NCBI RefSeq assembly: GCF_021398715.1
Contig: NZ_CP090347.1
Location: forward strand, 1,240,001-1,304,000
Source: Microbacterium binotii
GTDB lineage: Bacteria > Actinomycetota > Actinomycetes > Actinomycetales > Microbacteriaceae
Reading direction: 5' to 3'
Length of the DNA stretch: 64,000 nucleotides
In this document: positions 51,287 through 58,811 of the stretch, one piece after another
Position numbering within the stretch: the first letter of the stretch is position 1
How the letters are laid out: each line of letters starts with the position of its first letter
Translations under genes and position numbers: made by a program
The notes under the pieces: generated by a model
Told to the model about the DNA's origin: nothing
Databases searched by the model: none
Seen by the model: the letters and a program-made list of their open reading frames with translations, nothing else

Positions 51287-51913
51287 ATGAGCAACCAGGG
51301 TGCACCGTTCTCGCAAGGCTCCGCCGAGACGGGCGAGACCGTCGCCTCGTTCACGCAGTACGAGGGGGCGCAGAAGGCCGTGTCCGCTCTCATCGCGGCC
51401 GAGGTGCCGGCCAAGGAGATCGCGATCGTGGGCGCGGGCCTGCGCTCCATCGAGCGCATCACCGGCCGACTGGGCTACGCGACCGCCGCCAGGTCGGGCG
51501 CGATCAACGGCCTCATGCTGGGTGTGCTCTTCTCGTTCATCTTCGTGCTCGGCTCGCCCGCCGCTCCGATCCAGGCTTTCCTCGGCGTGCTGCTGGTCGG
51601 CATCGCGCTCGGGATGCTGCTGAACATCCTGATGTTCTCGATCGTGCGCCGCCGACGCGATTACGCCTCCGTCATGCAGGTCGTCGCGGACCACTACGAG
51701 GTCAAGGTCGCGCCGGCCAGCGTGCACAAGGCTCGTGCCGCGCTCGGCACCGCCCCGACCGCGGCGCGGCCGGCTGCGGCGCCGCAGCGACTCGACACCC
51801 CGCCTCGCTACGGCGAGCGGATCACGCCGGGCGCGCAGCCGCCGCAGGCCGCTCCGGCGGAGCGGCCCGCGCCGGCAGAGCCGCAGCCGGGGCAGGACGA
51901 GGATCGCGCCTGA
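51287..51913 (+). CDS. General stress protein 17M-like membrane protein
   Basis: 208 residues. The N-terminal YflT/GSP17M-type domain (ASFTQYEGAQKAVSALIAAEVPAKEIAIVGAGL) is followed by two membrane helices around residues 75-125 and a Pro/Ala-rich tail (QPPQAAPAERPAPAEPQP). The domain is induced by stress in Bacillus; role unknown here. ATG 51287. It is divergent from the MgtE-N/CBS gene. Confidence 0.8.
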   Translation: MSNQGAPFSQGSAETGETVASFTQYEGAQKAVSALIAAEVPAKEIAIVGAGLRSIERITGRLGYATAARSGAINGLMLGVLFSFIFVLGSPAAPIQAFLGVLLVGIALGMLLNILMFSIVRRRRDYASVMQVVADHYEVKVAPASVHKARAALGTAPTAARPAAAPQRLDTPPRYGERITPGAQPPQAAPAERPAPAEPQPGQDEDRA

Positions 51914-51943
51914 GCGCGACGCATCCGGCCCCGCCCGCGTCCC

Positions 51944-53353
51944 TCAGCTCGACAGGCGCGCGATCCACGCCTCGATCTCGTCCGCGGTGCGGGGGATGCC
52001 CGCGGACAGGTTGACGGGGCCCTCGGCCGTCATGAGGATGTCGTCCTCGATGCGCACGCCGATGCCGCGCAGCTCCTCGGGGACGGTGAGATCGTCGGCC
52101 TGGAAGTACAGGCCCGGCTCGATCGTGAACACCATTCCGGGAGCCAGTTCTCCCTCGTAGTACATGTCACGGCGCGCCTGCGCGCAGTCGTGCACGTCGA
52201 GGCCGAGGTGGTGGCTCGTGCCGTGCACCATGTATCGCCGGTGCTGCCCGCCCCGATCGGCGTCCAGCGCCTCCTGCGCCGTGACCGGGATGAGGCCCCA
52301 TTCTGCGACGCGGGCGGCGATGACCGACATGGCCGCCTCGTGGATCTCACGGAACTTCACGCCGGGACGAGCAGCGGCGAAGGCGACGTCGGCCGCCTCG
52401 CGCACCGTTTCGTACACACGGCGCTGGACCTCGGTGAAGCGCCCGTTGACCGGCAGCGTGCGGGTGATGTCGGCGGTGTAGAGGCTGTCCACCTCGACAC
52501 CGGCGTCGATCAGGATGAGATCTCCCGGGAGGACGCGGCCGTCGTTGCGGGTCCAGTGCAGGTAGCACGCGTGGGCGCCGGACGCCGCGATCGTGTCGTA
52601 GCCCTCCCCGTTGCCGTCGCTGCGAGCCCGCTGGTGGAAGACACCCTCCACGACGCGCTCGCCGCGAGGATGCGTGACGATGCGGGGGAGCTCTCGCACG
52701 ATGTCGTCGAAGCCGGCACCGGTGACGTCCACCGCCAGCTGCAACTGGGCGATCTCGTGCTCGTCCTTGATGAGGCGCAGCTCCGACACGATGCGGCTGA
52801 GCTCGGCGTCCTCGTCCACCACGCGGTCCGCGTCGCTCGCGGCGAACGCGTCGAGATGAGCCGTCGCGATGGCGAGATCCGCCGCGACCTGCGCCAGCGA
52901 GGGGCGCGGCCCGATCCAGAACTCGCCGACATTCGCATCGGCGTAGAACTCGCTCGTGGTGCGGTCGGCGCGCTCGCGGAAGTAGAGCATGACGTCGTGG
53001 CCGTCGTCGCCGCGGGGTTCGAAGACGAGCACGGAGCCCGGCTCGCTGTCCGCGCCCCATCCGGTCAGATGGGCGAAGGCGGAGTGCGCACGGAACGGGT
53101 AGTCGGTGTCGTTGCTGCGCTGCTTCAGCTCGCCGGCGGGGACCACGAGGCGCGAGCCCGGGAACAGCGCGGACAGGGCGACGCGGCGTGCGGCGGCGTA
53201 AGCCGCTTCGATGCGCGGCGGAGCGATCGTCTCCGCCCGCTCCGCCCATCCGGTCGAGATCGTCGACAGGAATCCCTGAGGGAAGGGCTGCTTGCGGTTC
53301 GAGACGACCGGCTCTTCAGTGGTCGCGGGTGAGGTGTCCGTGGATTCCGACAT
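51944..53353 (-). CDS. Xaa-Pro aminopeptidase (aminopeptidase P family)
   Basis: 469 residues, M24 metallopeptidase. Metal ligands appear in LILIDAGVEVDSLYTADITR (two Asp), HGTSHHLGLDVHD (His), TIEPGLYF (Glu) and IRIEDD-like GVRIEDDIL (Glu). The N-terminal domain carries the aminopeptidase P motif FRAHSAFAHLTGW. It removes an N-terminal residue preceding proline in peptides. The length is normal for this actinobacterial group. ATG 53353. Confidence 0.93.
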   Translation of the reverse strand: MSESTDTSPATTEEPVVSNRKQPFPQGFLSTISTGWAERAETIAPPRIEAAYAAARRVALSALFPGSRLVVPAGELKQRSNDTDYPFRAHSAFAHLTGWGADSEPGSVLVFEPRGDDGHDVMLYFRERADRTTSEFYADANVGEFWIGPRPSLAQVAADLAIATAHLDAFAASDADRVVDEDAELSRIVSELRLIKDEHEIAQLQLAVDVTGAGFDDIVRELPRIVTHPRGERVVEGVFHQRARSDGNGEGYDTIAASGAHACYLHWTRNDGRVLPGDLILIDAGVEVDSLYTADITRTLPVNGRFTEVQRRVYETVREAADVAFAAARPGVKFREIHEAAMSVIAARVAEWGLIPVTAQEALDADRGGQHRRYMVHGTSHHLGLDVHDCAQARRDMYYEGELAPGMVFTIEPGLYFQADDLTVPEELRGIGVRIEDDILMTAEGPVNLSAGIPRTADEIEAWIARLSS

Positions 53354-53386
53354 GGCTCCAGTCTCCCACCCTCCTCGGCGGCTCGC

Positions 53387-54397
53387 TCAGCCGGTGCGCT
53401 CGTACTGCACGACGAGCGGCCGATGGTCGCTGCCCGCGTCATCCATCCCGCTCAGCACGACAGAGCCGGTGGGGGTCCACTGCGGCGTGGCGAGCACGTG
53501 GTCGATCGGAGCGCCCGCCAGGGCGGGGAGATCGGTCGGCCAGGTGCCGACCGAGCCGTTGCCCGTCTGCGACGCCGCATCCCGGCAGGCGCCGAGTGTT
53601 CCGCCATCGGTCCCGAGGCCGGCCATGTGATCGAGGGTGGCGTTGAAATCGCCCGCCATGATGACGTCCCCGCCCGCACACTGGTCGGCGAGCCACTGCA
53701 GATCGTGGCGCCACTGCTCCATCTGGTCCTCGCGGGGCGCGACCGCGTGGGCGGCGACGACCGTGGGGCCGTCGCCGTCGGTCGGCATCGCGACGGCGCT
53801 GGGCACCGTGCTGGTGCCCTCCTGCGAGGAGGCGATGACCGAGTAGGTGCCGAGCGACGGGCTGATGAGCAGCGTCGTCGAATCCGCCGCCCACCCGTCG
53901 GTGCCGTACTCGGTGTGGTGCGCCCACATGGGACTGCCGAGATCCCGCATCGCGACCGCGACCTCGGCGCCGGTCTCGATCGTGGTCTCGGGAAGGCTGA
54001 CGATGTCAGCGCCCATGGCGATGGCGGTCTGCGCGATCGTCTGTGGCGAGGTGGCATCGCCGGCGGTGTTCCAGGTCATGACCCGGATGCTGTTCTCGGT
54101 CTTCGCGGGCAGCGCCGTGGTGCCCGTGCCGCGCGAGACGATGATCGTCGCGTTGGCTCCGACGGCGAGGATCGCGACGAGAGCGATCGGCAGTGCGACG
54201 CGGCGCACCGGGCGTGCGACCGACAGCAGCAGCGCGACGACGGCGAGAGCGGCGAACGCCAGCGCGACGAGCGAGCGGAACGATACGATCTGGGTCAGCG
54301 GGAAGGTCCGCGAGAGGCGGAAGAACTCCGGCCAGGTGAGCACGGCGGCCGCGATCGCGCAGAGCAGGCTCAGCAGGATTCCCAGCAGACGTGACAC
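53387..54397 (-). CDS. Membrane-anchored endonuclease/exonuclease/phosphatase family protein
   Basis: 336 residues. Three hydrophobic segments at the N-terminus (to about residue 90) anchor an EEP domain that should lie outside the membrane. The domain shows IRVMTWNTAGDA, SLPETTIETG, GGDVIMAGDFNATLDH and GSDHRPLVV, the metal and catalytic motifs of the fold. It could be a nuclease or a phospholipase/phosphatase. GTG 54397 with TAGGCT (54409-54404) 6 bases upstream fits a leaderless start. Confidence 0.87.
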   Translation of the reverse strand: MSRLLGILLSLLCAIAAAVLTWPEFFRLSRTFPLTQIVSFRSLVALAFAALAVVALLLSVARPVRRVALPIALVAILAVGANATIIVSRGTGTTALPAKTENSIRVMTWNTAGDATSPQTIAQTAIAMGADIVSLPETTIETGAEVAVAMRDLGSPMWAHHTEYGTDGWAADSTTLLISPSLGTYSVIASSQEGTSTVPSAVAMPTDGDGPTVVAAHAVAPREDQMEQWRHDLQWLADQCAGGDVIMAGDFNATLDHMAGLGTDGGTLGACRDAASQTGNGSVGTWPTDLPALAGAPIDHVLATPQWTPTGSVVLSGMDDAGSDHRPLVVQYERTG

Positions 54398-54475
54398 CCT
54401 CCGAGCCTAGGCAGCCGACCTGAGCGTCGGCCGCACGCAGCAGGGCGCCCTCCGGGTGCGCGGTACGCTCGGGGG

Positions 54476-55345
54476 ATGAGTGCTGACGGCCGCGTATCGA
54501 CGCCCGCCGACCTCCATCTGCACTCCACCCGCTCGGACGGCACGGAGTCCCCCGCCGAGGTCATGCGACAGGCGCGTGCGGCGGGACTGGCCACGGTGTC
54601 GCTCACCGACCACGACACGACCGCGGGCTGGGACGAGGCGGCCGAAGAAGCCGTGCGCCTGGGCATGACGTTCCTGCCGGGGATGGAGATGAGTGCGCGT
54701 CAGGGCTGGCGCAGCGTCCACGTCCTCGCCTACCTGTTCGACCCCACGGACACGGACCTGACCGCCGAGCTCGCCCGCATCCGGGACGACCGCGTCGGCC
54801 GCGCGGAGCGCATCGTCGCCAGCCTCGCGCGCGACTACGACCTCACCTGGGCGGACGTGCTCGCCCAGACCGGTGCCGACGCGACGGTGGGGCGCCCGCA
54901 TATTGCGGATGCCCTCGTCGCGCGTGGCATCGTCGCCGACCGCAGTGCCGCGTTCGACGGCGTGCTCCACCCACGCGAGGGCTACTACGAACCGCACTAC
55001 GCGCCCGATCCGCTCACCGCCGTCGATCTCGTGGTCGCCGCGGGCGGCGTGCCGATCATCGCCCACCCGACGCCTCATGGTCGCGACCGGATGCTTCCGA
55101 TGCCGGTCATCGACGAGCTCATCGCCCACGGACTGGGCGGCTTCGAGATCGAGCACCGCGAGAACACGGCGGACGGCAAGGCCGTCCTGCGCCGGGTCGC
55201 GGCGGAGAACGGCCTCATCGTCACGGGTTCGAGCGACTATCACGGCGCGGGCAAGCCGAATCGGCCGGGCGAGAACACCACGTCGGCCGAGATGCTCGCC
55301 CGCATCATCGCGCGCGCAAGCGGCAGCGCGCCGATCCACCCCTGA
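54476..55345 (+). CDS. PHP-domain phosphoesterase (RNase AM/YciV-like)
   Basis: 289 residues. PHP metal motifs are DLHLHSTRSDGTESP, SLTDHDTTAGW, GMEMSA, IAHPTPHG and GSSDYHGAGKPN. This is the build of 3',5'-nucleoside bisphosphate phosphatase and RNase AM. It probably hydrolyses pAp or trims RNA 5' ends. TACGCT (54464-54469) plus 6 bases before ATG 54476 fits a leaderless start. Confidence 0.88.
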   Translation: MSADGRVSTPADLHLHSTRSDGTESPAEVMRQARAAGLATVSLTDHDTTAGWDEAAEEAVRLGMTFLPGMEMSARQGWRSVHVLAYLFDPTDTDLTAELARIRDDRVGRAERIVASLARDYDLTWADVLAQTGADATVGRPHIADALVARGIVADRSAAFDGVLHPREGYYEPHYAPDPLTAVDLVVAAGGVPIIAHPTPHGRDRMLPMPVIDELIAHGLGGFEIEHRENTADGKAVLRRVAAENGLIVTGSSDYHGAGKPNRPGENTTSAEMLARIIARASGSAPIHP

Positions 55346-55369
55346 GGGGGACCGGCGCGCCGCGCGGTC

Positions 55370-56827
55370 TCAGGCCGAGGGGGTCGATGCGTCGGGGCGA
55401 GGACCGCGCCGACGCCGGCGACGTCGTGCCGCGGGCTTTCCGTCGTGGTGCTCGGCGCCGCCGCCGTCGTGCGTGCCTCCGCCATCCGTGCGCGGTGCCT
55501 CGGATCCGGATGCGGCGGGCGCGGCGGCCGCGTCCGAACTCGCTCCCGTGCGACGGCGGCGGCGCTTGCGCGGCGCACCGTCTGCGGCGGGCGCGTCACC
55601 GGATACGGTCGTGACGGTGGCCGTGGCGGGGGCCTTGCGCAGGCGCCCCTTGGTGCCCTCGGGGATGTCGAGGTCCGCGAACAGGTGCGGGCTCGACGAG
55701 TAGGTCTCGACGGGCTCGGGCTGTCCGAACTCGAGTGCACGGTTGATGAGGGCCCACTTGTGCAGGTCCTCCCAGTCGACGAAGGTCACCGCGATGCCGG
55801 TGCGGCCCGCGCGGCCGGTGCGGCCGGCGCGGTGCAGGTACGTCTTCTCGTCGTCCGGGATCGTGTGGTTGATCACGTGGGTCACGTCGTCGACGTCGAT
55901 GCCGCGCGCGGCGACATCCGTCGCGATGAGGACGTCCTTCTTGCCGGCCTTGAAGGCGGCCATGGACCGCTCGCGCGACTCCTGGCTCATGTCGCCGTGG
56001 ACAGCGCCGGCGTTGAAGCCGCGGTCGTTGAGCTCGTCGACCAGTCGCTGCGCCGCGCGCTTCGTGCGTGTGAACACGACGGTCTTGCCGCGACCCTCCG
56101 CCTGCAGGATGCGGGCGATGATCTCGTCCTTGTCCAGGCTGTGGGCGCGGTAGACCAGGTGACGGATGTTCGCCTGCGTCAGACCCTCATCGGGATCGTT
56201 GGCCCGGATGTGGATGGGGTTGGACATGAAGCGTCGCGCGAGTGCGACGATCGGTCCCGGCATGGTGGCCGAGAACAACTGCGTGTGCCGCACCGCGGGC
56301 ACCTTCGAGAAGATCTTGTCGATGTCGGGCAGGAAGCCGAGATCGAGCATCTTGTCGGCCTCGTCCAACACGACCTCGGTCGCGTGGGAGAGATCGAGCA
56401 GGCGCTGGTTCGCGAGGTCGATGAGTCGGCCCGGCGTGCCGACGACGATCTGCGCGCCGGCCTTCAGCTGGTCGATCTGACCTTCGTAGGCTTTGCCGCC
56501 GTAGATGGCGACGACACTGGTGCTGCGGCCCGAGGTCAGCAGATCCATGTCTTCGTAGACCTGCACCGCGAGTTCGCGGGTGGGGACGACGATGAGAGCC
56601 TTCACGCCGGGCTCCGGCGAGGCGCCGAGGCGCTGCACGACGGGGATGCCGAAGCCGAAGGTCTTGCCGGTACCGGTCTTGGCCTGGCCGATGATGTCCT
56701 GCCCGGGCAGGGAGAGCGGAATGGTCTGCTCCTGGATGGGGAACGCGTCGGCGATGCCGCGAGCGGCGAGAACGTCGACGATGTCCTGGTCGACGCCGAG
56801 CTCGGCGAAGGTCGTCACAATATGCAC
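55370..56827 (-). CDS. DEAD-box RNA helicase with Arg-rich tail
   Basis: 485 residues. It has all core motifs: AKTGTGKT, PTREL, TPGRLID, DEAD, SAT, ARGIDV and HRAGRTGRAG; RhlE-like. The last 85 residues are low-complexity, with clusters RKRRRRRTG and ARRRRRRRGPRP separated by Ala/Asp/Gly/His stretches, probably an unstructured RNA-binding tail. It should help ribosome assembly or RNA decay, often in the cold. GTG 56827 is the first start; GTG 56818 would remove three residues. Confidence 0.92.
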   Translation of the reverse strand: MHIVTTFAELGVDQDIVDVLAARGIADAFPIQEQTIPLSLPGQDIIGQAKTGTGKTFGFGIPVVQRLGASPEPGVKALIVVPTRELAVQVYEDMDLLTSGRSTSVVAIYGGKAYEGQIDQLKAGAQIVVGTPGRLIDLANQRLLDLSHATEVVLDEADKMLDLGFLPDIDKIFSKVPAVRHTQLFSATMPGPIVALARRFMSNPIHIRANDPDEGLTQANIRHLVYRAHSLDKDEIIARILQAEGRGKTVVFTRTKRAAQRLVDELNDRGFNAGAVHGDMSQESRERSMAAFKAGKKDVLIATDVAARGIDVDDVTHVINHTIPDDEKTYLHRAGRTGRAGRTGIAVTFVDWEDLHKWALINRALEFGQPEPVETYSSSPHLFADLDIPEGTKGRLRKAPATATVTTVSGDAPAADGAPRKRRRRRTGASSDAAAAPAASGSEAPRTDGGGTHDGGGAEHHDGKPAARRRRRRRGPRPDASTPSA

Positions 56828-56892
56828 CTGTCTGGTTGTGGGCGCGGGGAGCGCCGCCGGATGTCCGCGCCCTTGTCAGCCCCAGGCGCGCA

Positions 56893-56926
56893 GGTCCCGA
56901 TCCGATGCCGGGACCCCACCAGGATA
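56893..56926 (-). promoter_or_regulatory. Promoter and 5' hairpin of the DEAD-box helicase gene
   Basis: TATCCT (56926-56921, minus strand) can act as a -10, starting transcription near 56914. The leader of about 87 bases then opens with GGTCCCG-N9-CGGGACC (56893-56915), a 7-bp hairpin at the very 5' end. Such hairpins stabilise messages or allow self-control by the helicase; neither is proven. Confidence 0.4.
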
Positions 56927-56993
56927 CCGGAGCACGCCCTCGCCTCCGCCGGGCGCTCCGGCGCGCGGGCGAGGAACCTTCTAGGCTGGTCGT

Positions 56994-57710
56994 GTGTGGG
57001 ATTGGTTCCGACGTCGTCCGAGGCCTGCGGGTCGCACGCTGCGCCTGCGCTCGCGGGGGGAGTACGACGGCATCACCCGTGTCGACTTCGCCGAGCTCGC
57101 ACCCGACATCGACACCTTCCTCGGACAGGCCGCTTACCTGCAGCTCGGCTTCTTCGAGACGCTCACCGAGCTCATCGCGCTGACACCCGAGCTCGCCCGC
57201 AAAGAGGCGATCTCGCGCGCAGCGGGCGCCGCACTGCGGAAGCACGAGGAGCTCGTCGCCGTCATCCGGGATCGCGATGAAGACCCGACAGCGCTCATGC
57301 TGCCCTTCCGTGAGCCGCTCGACGCGTTCCGTGCCGAGGTGCACGGCGTGCGGTGGCCGGAGACGATGCTCTCGGTGCATCTGACGGCGGGCATGCTCGA
57401 CGACTTCTACCTCGCCCTCTCTGCAAGTTACGGCGAGACGGGGCTGCGGGTCGCCCGCGCGCTGGAGGCGGACGATGCCCGCAGCGCGCTCGTCGACATC
57501 CTGCTCGACACCCTCGGCGAGAGCGAGGAGTGGCCGTCGCTGCTCGCGCTGTGGGGACGCCGGCTCGTGGGCGACACGCTGCTGATCGCGCGCGCGGCAC
57601 TGAAGGGCACCGAGAACCCGACGGCGATGCAGGAGACGGTCGAGCCGGTGTTCACCGAGCTCATGGCGGCGCACGCGCGCCGGATGGAGTCGCTCGGCCT
57701 GTCGTCCTGA
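56994..57710 (+). CDS. Ferritin-like fold protein (MiaE-like)
   Basis: 238 residues, mostly helical. Carboxylate and His residues in the four-helix core (ALRKHEELVAVIRDRDEDP, MLDDFYLALSASYGETG, LGESEEWPSLLALW) fit the actinobacterial MiaE_2 family, related to the tRNA hydroxylase MiaE, but not all di-iron ligands (ExxH pairs) are evident. It is divergent from the DEAD-box helicase and near DUF3107, a conserved actinobacterial order. GTG 56994 with TAGGCT 6 bases upstream fits a leaderless start. Confidence 0.8.
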   Translation: MWDWFRRRPRPAGRTLRLRSRGEYDGITRVDFAELAPDIDTFLGQAAYLQLGFFETLTELIALTPELARKEAISRAAGAALRKHEELVAVIRDRDEDPTALMLPFREPLDAFRAEVHGVRWPETMLSVHLTAGMLDDFYLALSASYGETGLRVARALEADDARSALVDILLDTLGESEEWPSLLALWGRRLVGDTLLIARAALKGTENPTAMQETVEPVFTELMAAHARRMESLGLSS

Positions 57711-57728
57711 GGGGCGACGCGGCCGGTC

Positions 57729-58139
57729 TCAGTCCGCGACGGCGGCGATCGCCTCGATCTCGACGAGCTGGTCGTCGTAGCCGAGAACCGTCACGCCCAT
57801 CAGGGTGCTGGGCGCATCGTGATCCCCGAACGCGTCCCGGACGACCTCCCACGCCGCGACGAGGTCGCTCTGGCGTGCGGAAGCGACCAGCACCCGGGTG
57901 CTGACGACGTCGCGCAGTGCGGCGCCGGCTGCCGCGAGGGCCGCGGTGAGCGTCTCGACGCATCGAGACGCCTGCCCGGCGTAATCGCCGATCGCGACGG
58001 TGGAACCGTCGTCGGCGAGCGGGCATGCTCCCGCCAGGAAGATGAAGCGGGTGCCGGCGGGAGCGGTGGCCGCGTAGGCGTACTCGGCCACGTCGCTCAG
58101 CTGCTCCGCGCGGATCAAACGGACGGCGGAAGCGCCCAT
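57729..58139 (-). CDS. RidA family protein
   Basis: 136 residues, YjgF/YER057c/UK114 fold. It has FIFLAGACPLADDG, GQASRCVETLTAALAAAGA and VVSTRVLVAS, the last holding the Arg that binds the carboxylate of enamine substrates. RidA proteins destroy reactive enamine/imine intermediates of PLP enzymes. This one ends in VLGYDDQLVEIEAIAAV, close to the usual C-terminus. No dehydratase gene is adjacent. Confidence 0.85.
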   Translation of the reverse strand: MGASAVRLIRAEQLSDVAEYAYAATAPAGTRFIFLAGACPLADDGSTVAIGDYAGQASRCVETLTAALAAAGAALRDVVSTRVLVASARQSDLVAAWEVVRDAFGDHDAPSTLMGVTVLGYDDQLVEIEAIAAVAD

Positions 58140-58143
58140 CGGT

Positions 58144-58434
58144 TCAGCCGATGTGCAGGCGCTGGCGCTCTCGCGCGTCGTGCGCCGAACGGGTGCGGTC
58201 CATGACCACGAGAAGGGGGACGACGACGACCGGTGCGGCCACGAGCGCCGCCAGCCACAGCCACGGCTCGGCCGTGGTCGAGCCGGCCCACGTCAGCGCG
58301 AGCCACGCGGCGCCGCTGACGAAGGCGCCGACCATCGGAGCGAGCGCGACGCCGCGCAGCTCACGACCGCGGAGGGCGAAATGCGCTGCGGTACCCACGG
58401 CGGCGCCGTAGATCAGCGCGAGCAGGATCTCCAT
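58144..58434 (-). CDS. Small membrane protein of unknown function
   Basis: 96 residues with three hydrophobic segments (ILLALIYGAAVGTAAHFAL, GVALAPMVGAFVSGAAWLAL, WLWLAALVAAPVVVVPLLVV) and a basic C-terminus with RSAHDARERQRLH. I recognise no family motif beyond conservation of this small gene position next to DUF3107. It lies 3 bases after the DUF3107 stop and 4 bases before RidA, so the three form one transcript. Confidence 0.7.
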   Translation of the reverse strand: MEILLALIYGAAVGTAAHFALRGRELRGVALAPMVGAFVSGAAWLALTWAGSTTAEPWLWLAALVAAPVVVVPLLVVMDRTRSAHDARERQRLHIG

Positions 58435-58437
58435 CGC

Positions 58438-58662
58438 TCAGGCGACGAAGCCGACCCGACGGGCCTCTTCGGTGCCGAGCTCGACGTAGGCCAGGCTCGC
58501 GGCGGGGACGATGTACGAGTTGCCCTTGGTGTCGGTGAACGACACGAACGGAGCGCCCGAGCCGAGCGCGTCGGCGAGCGACTTCTTCACGTCGTCGGCG
58601 GCCTGGTCGGTCTCGAAGTTGAGCTCGCGGCCGGTGTTCGCGATGCCGATGCGGATCTCCAC
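58438..58662 (-). CDS. DUF3107 protein
   Basis: 74 residues: VEIRIGIANTGRELNFETDQ, SLADALGSGAPFVSFTDTKG, AASLAYVELGTEEARRVGF. This is the actinobacterial DUF3107 family, beta-rich and cytoplasmic, found beside the DEAD-box/ferritin-like/RecB-type helicase block; function unknown. GTG 58662. The frame is open upstream, but that extension lacks family similarity. Confidence 0.92.
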   Translation of the reverse strand: MEIRIGIANTGRELNFETDQAADDVKKSLADALGSGAPFVSFTDTKGNSYIVPAASLAYVELGTEEARRVGFVA

Positions 58663-58811
58663 GGATGTCGCCTCTCTCGTCTGTCTTGGGGGACGTTCCG
58701 ACTCTACGGCACCGCAGAATGCCGACGCCCGGCGCGGCAGCCGGCGGTGCACGCTGTGGGCGAACGCGTCGCTTCGGGCTCGTGTCGCCGGGGCGCGTTA
58801 CCGTTTTGCCG

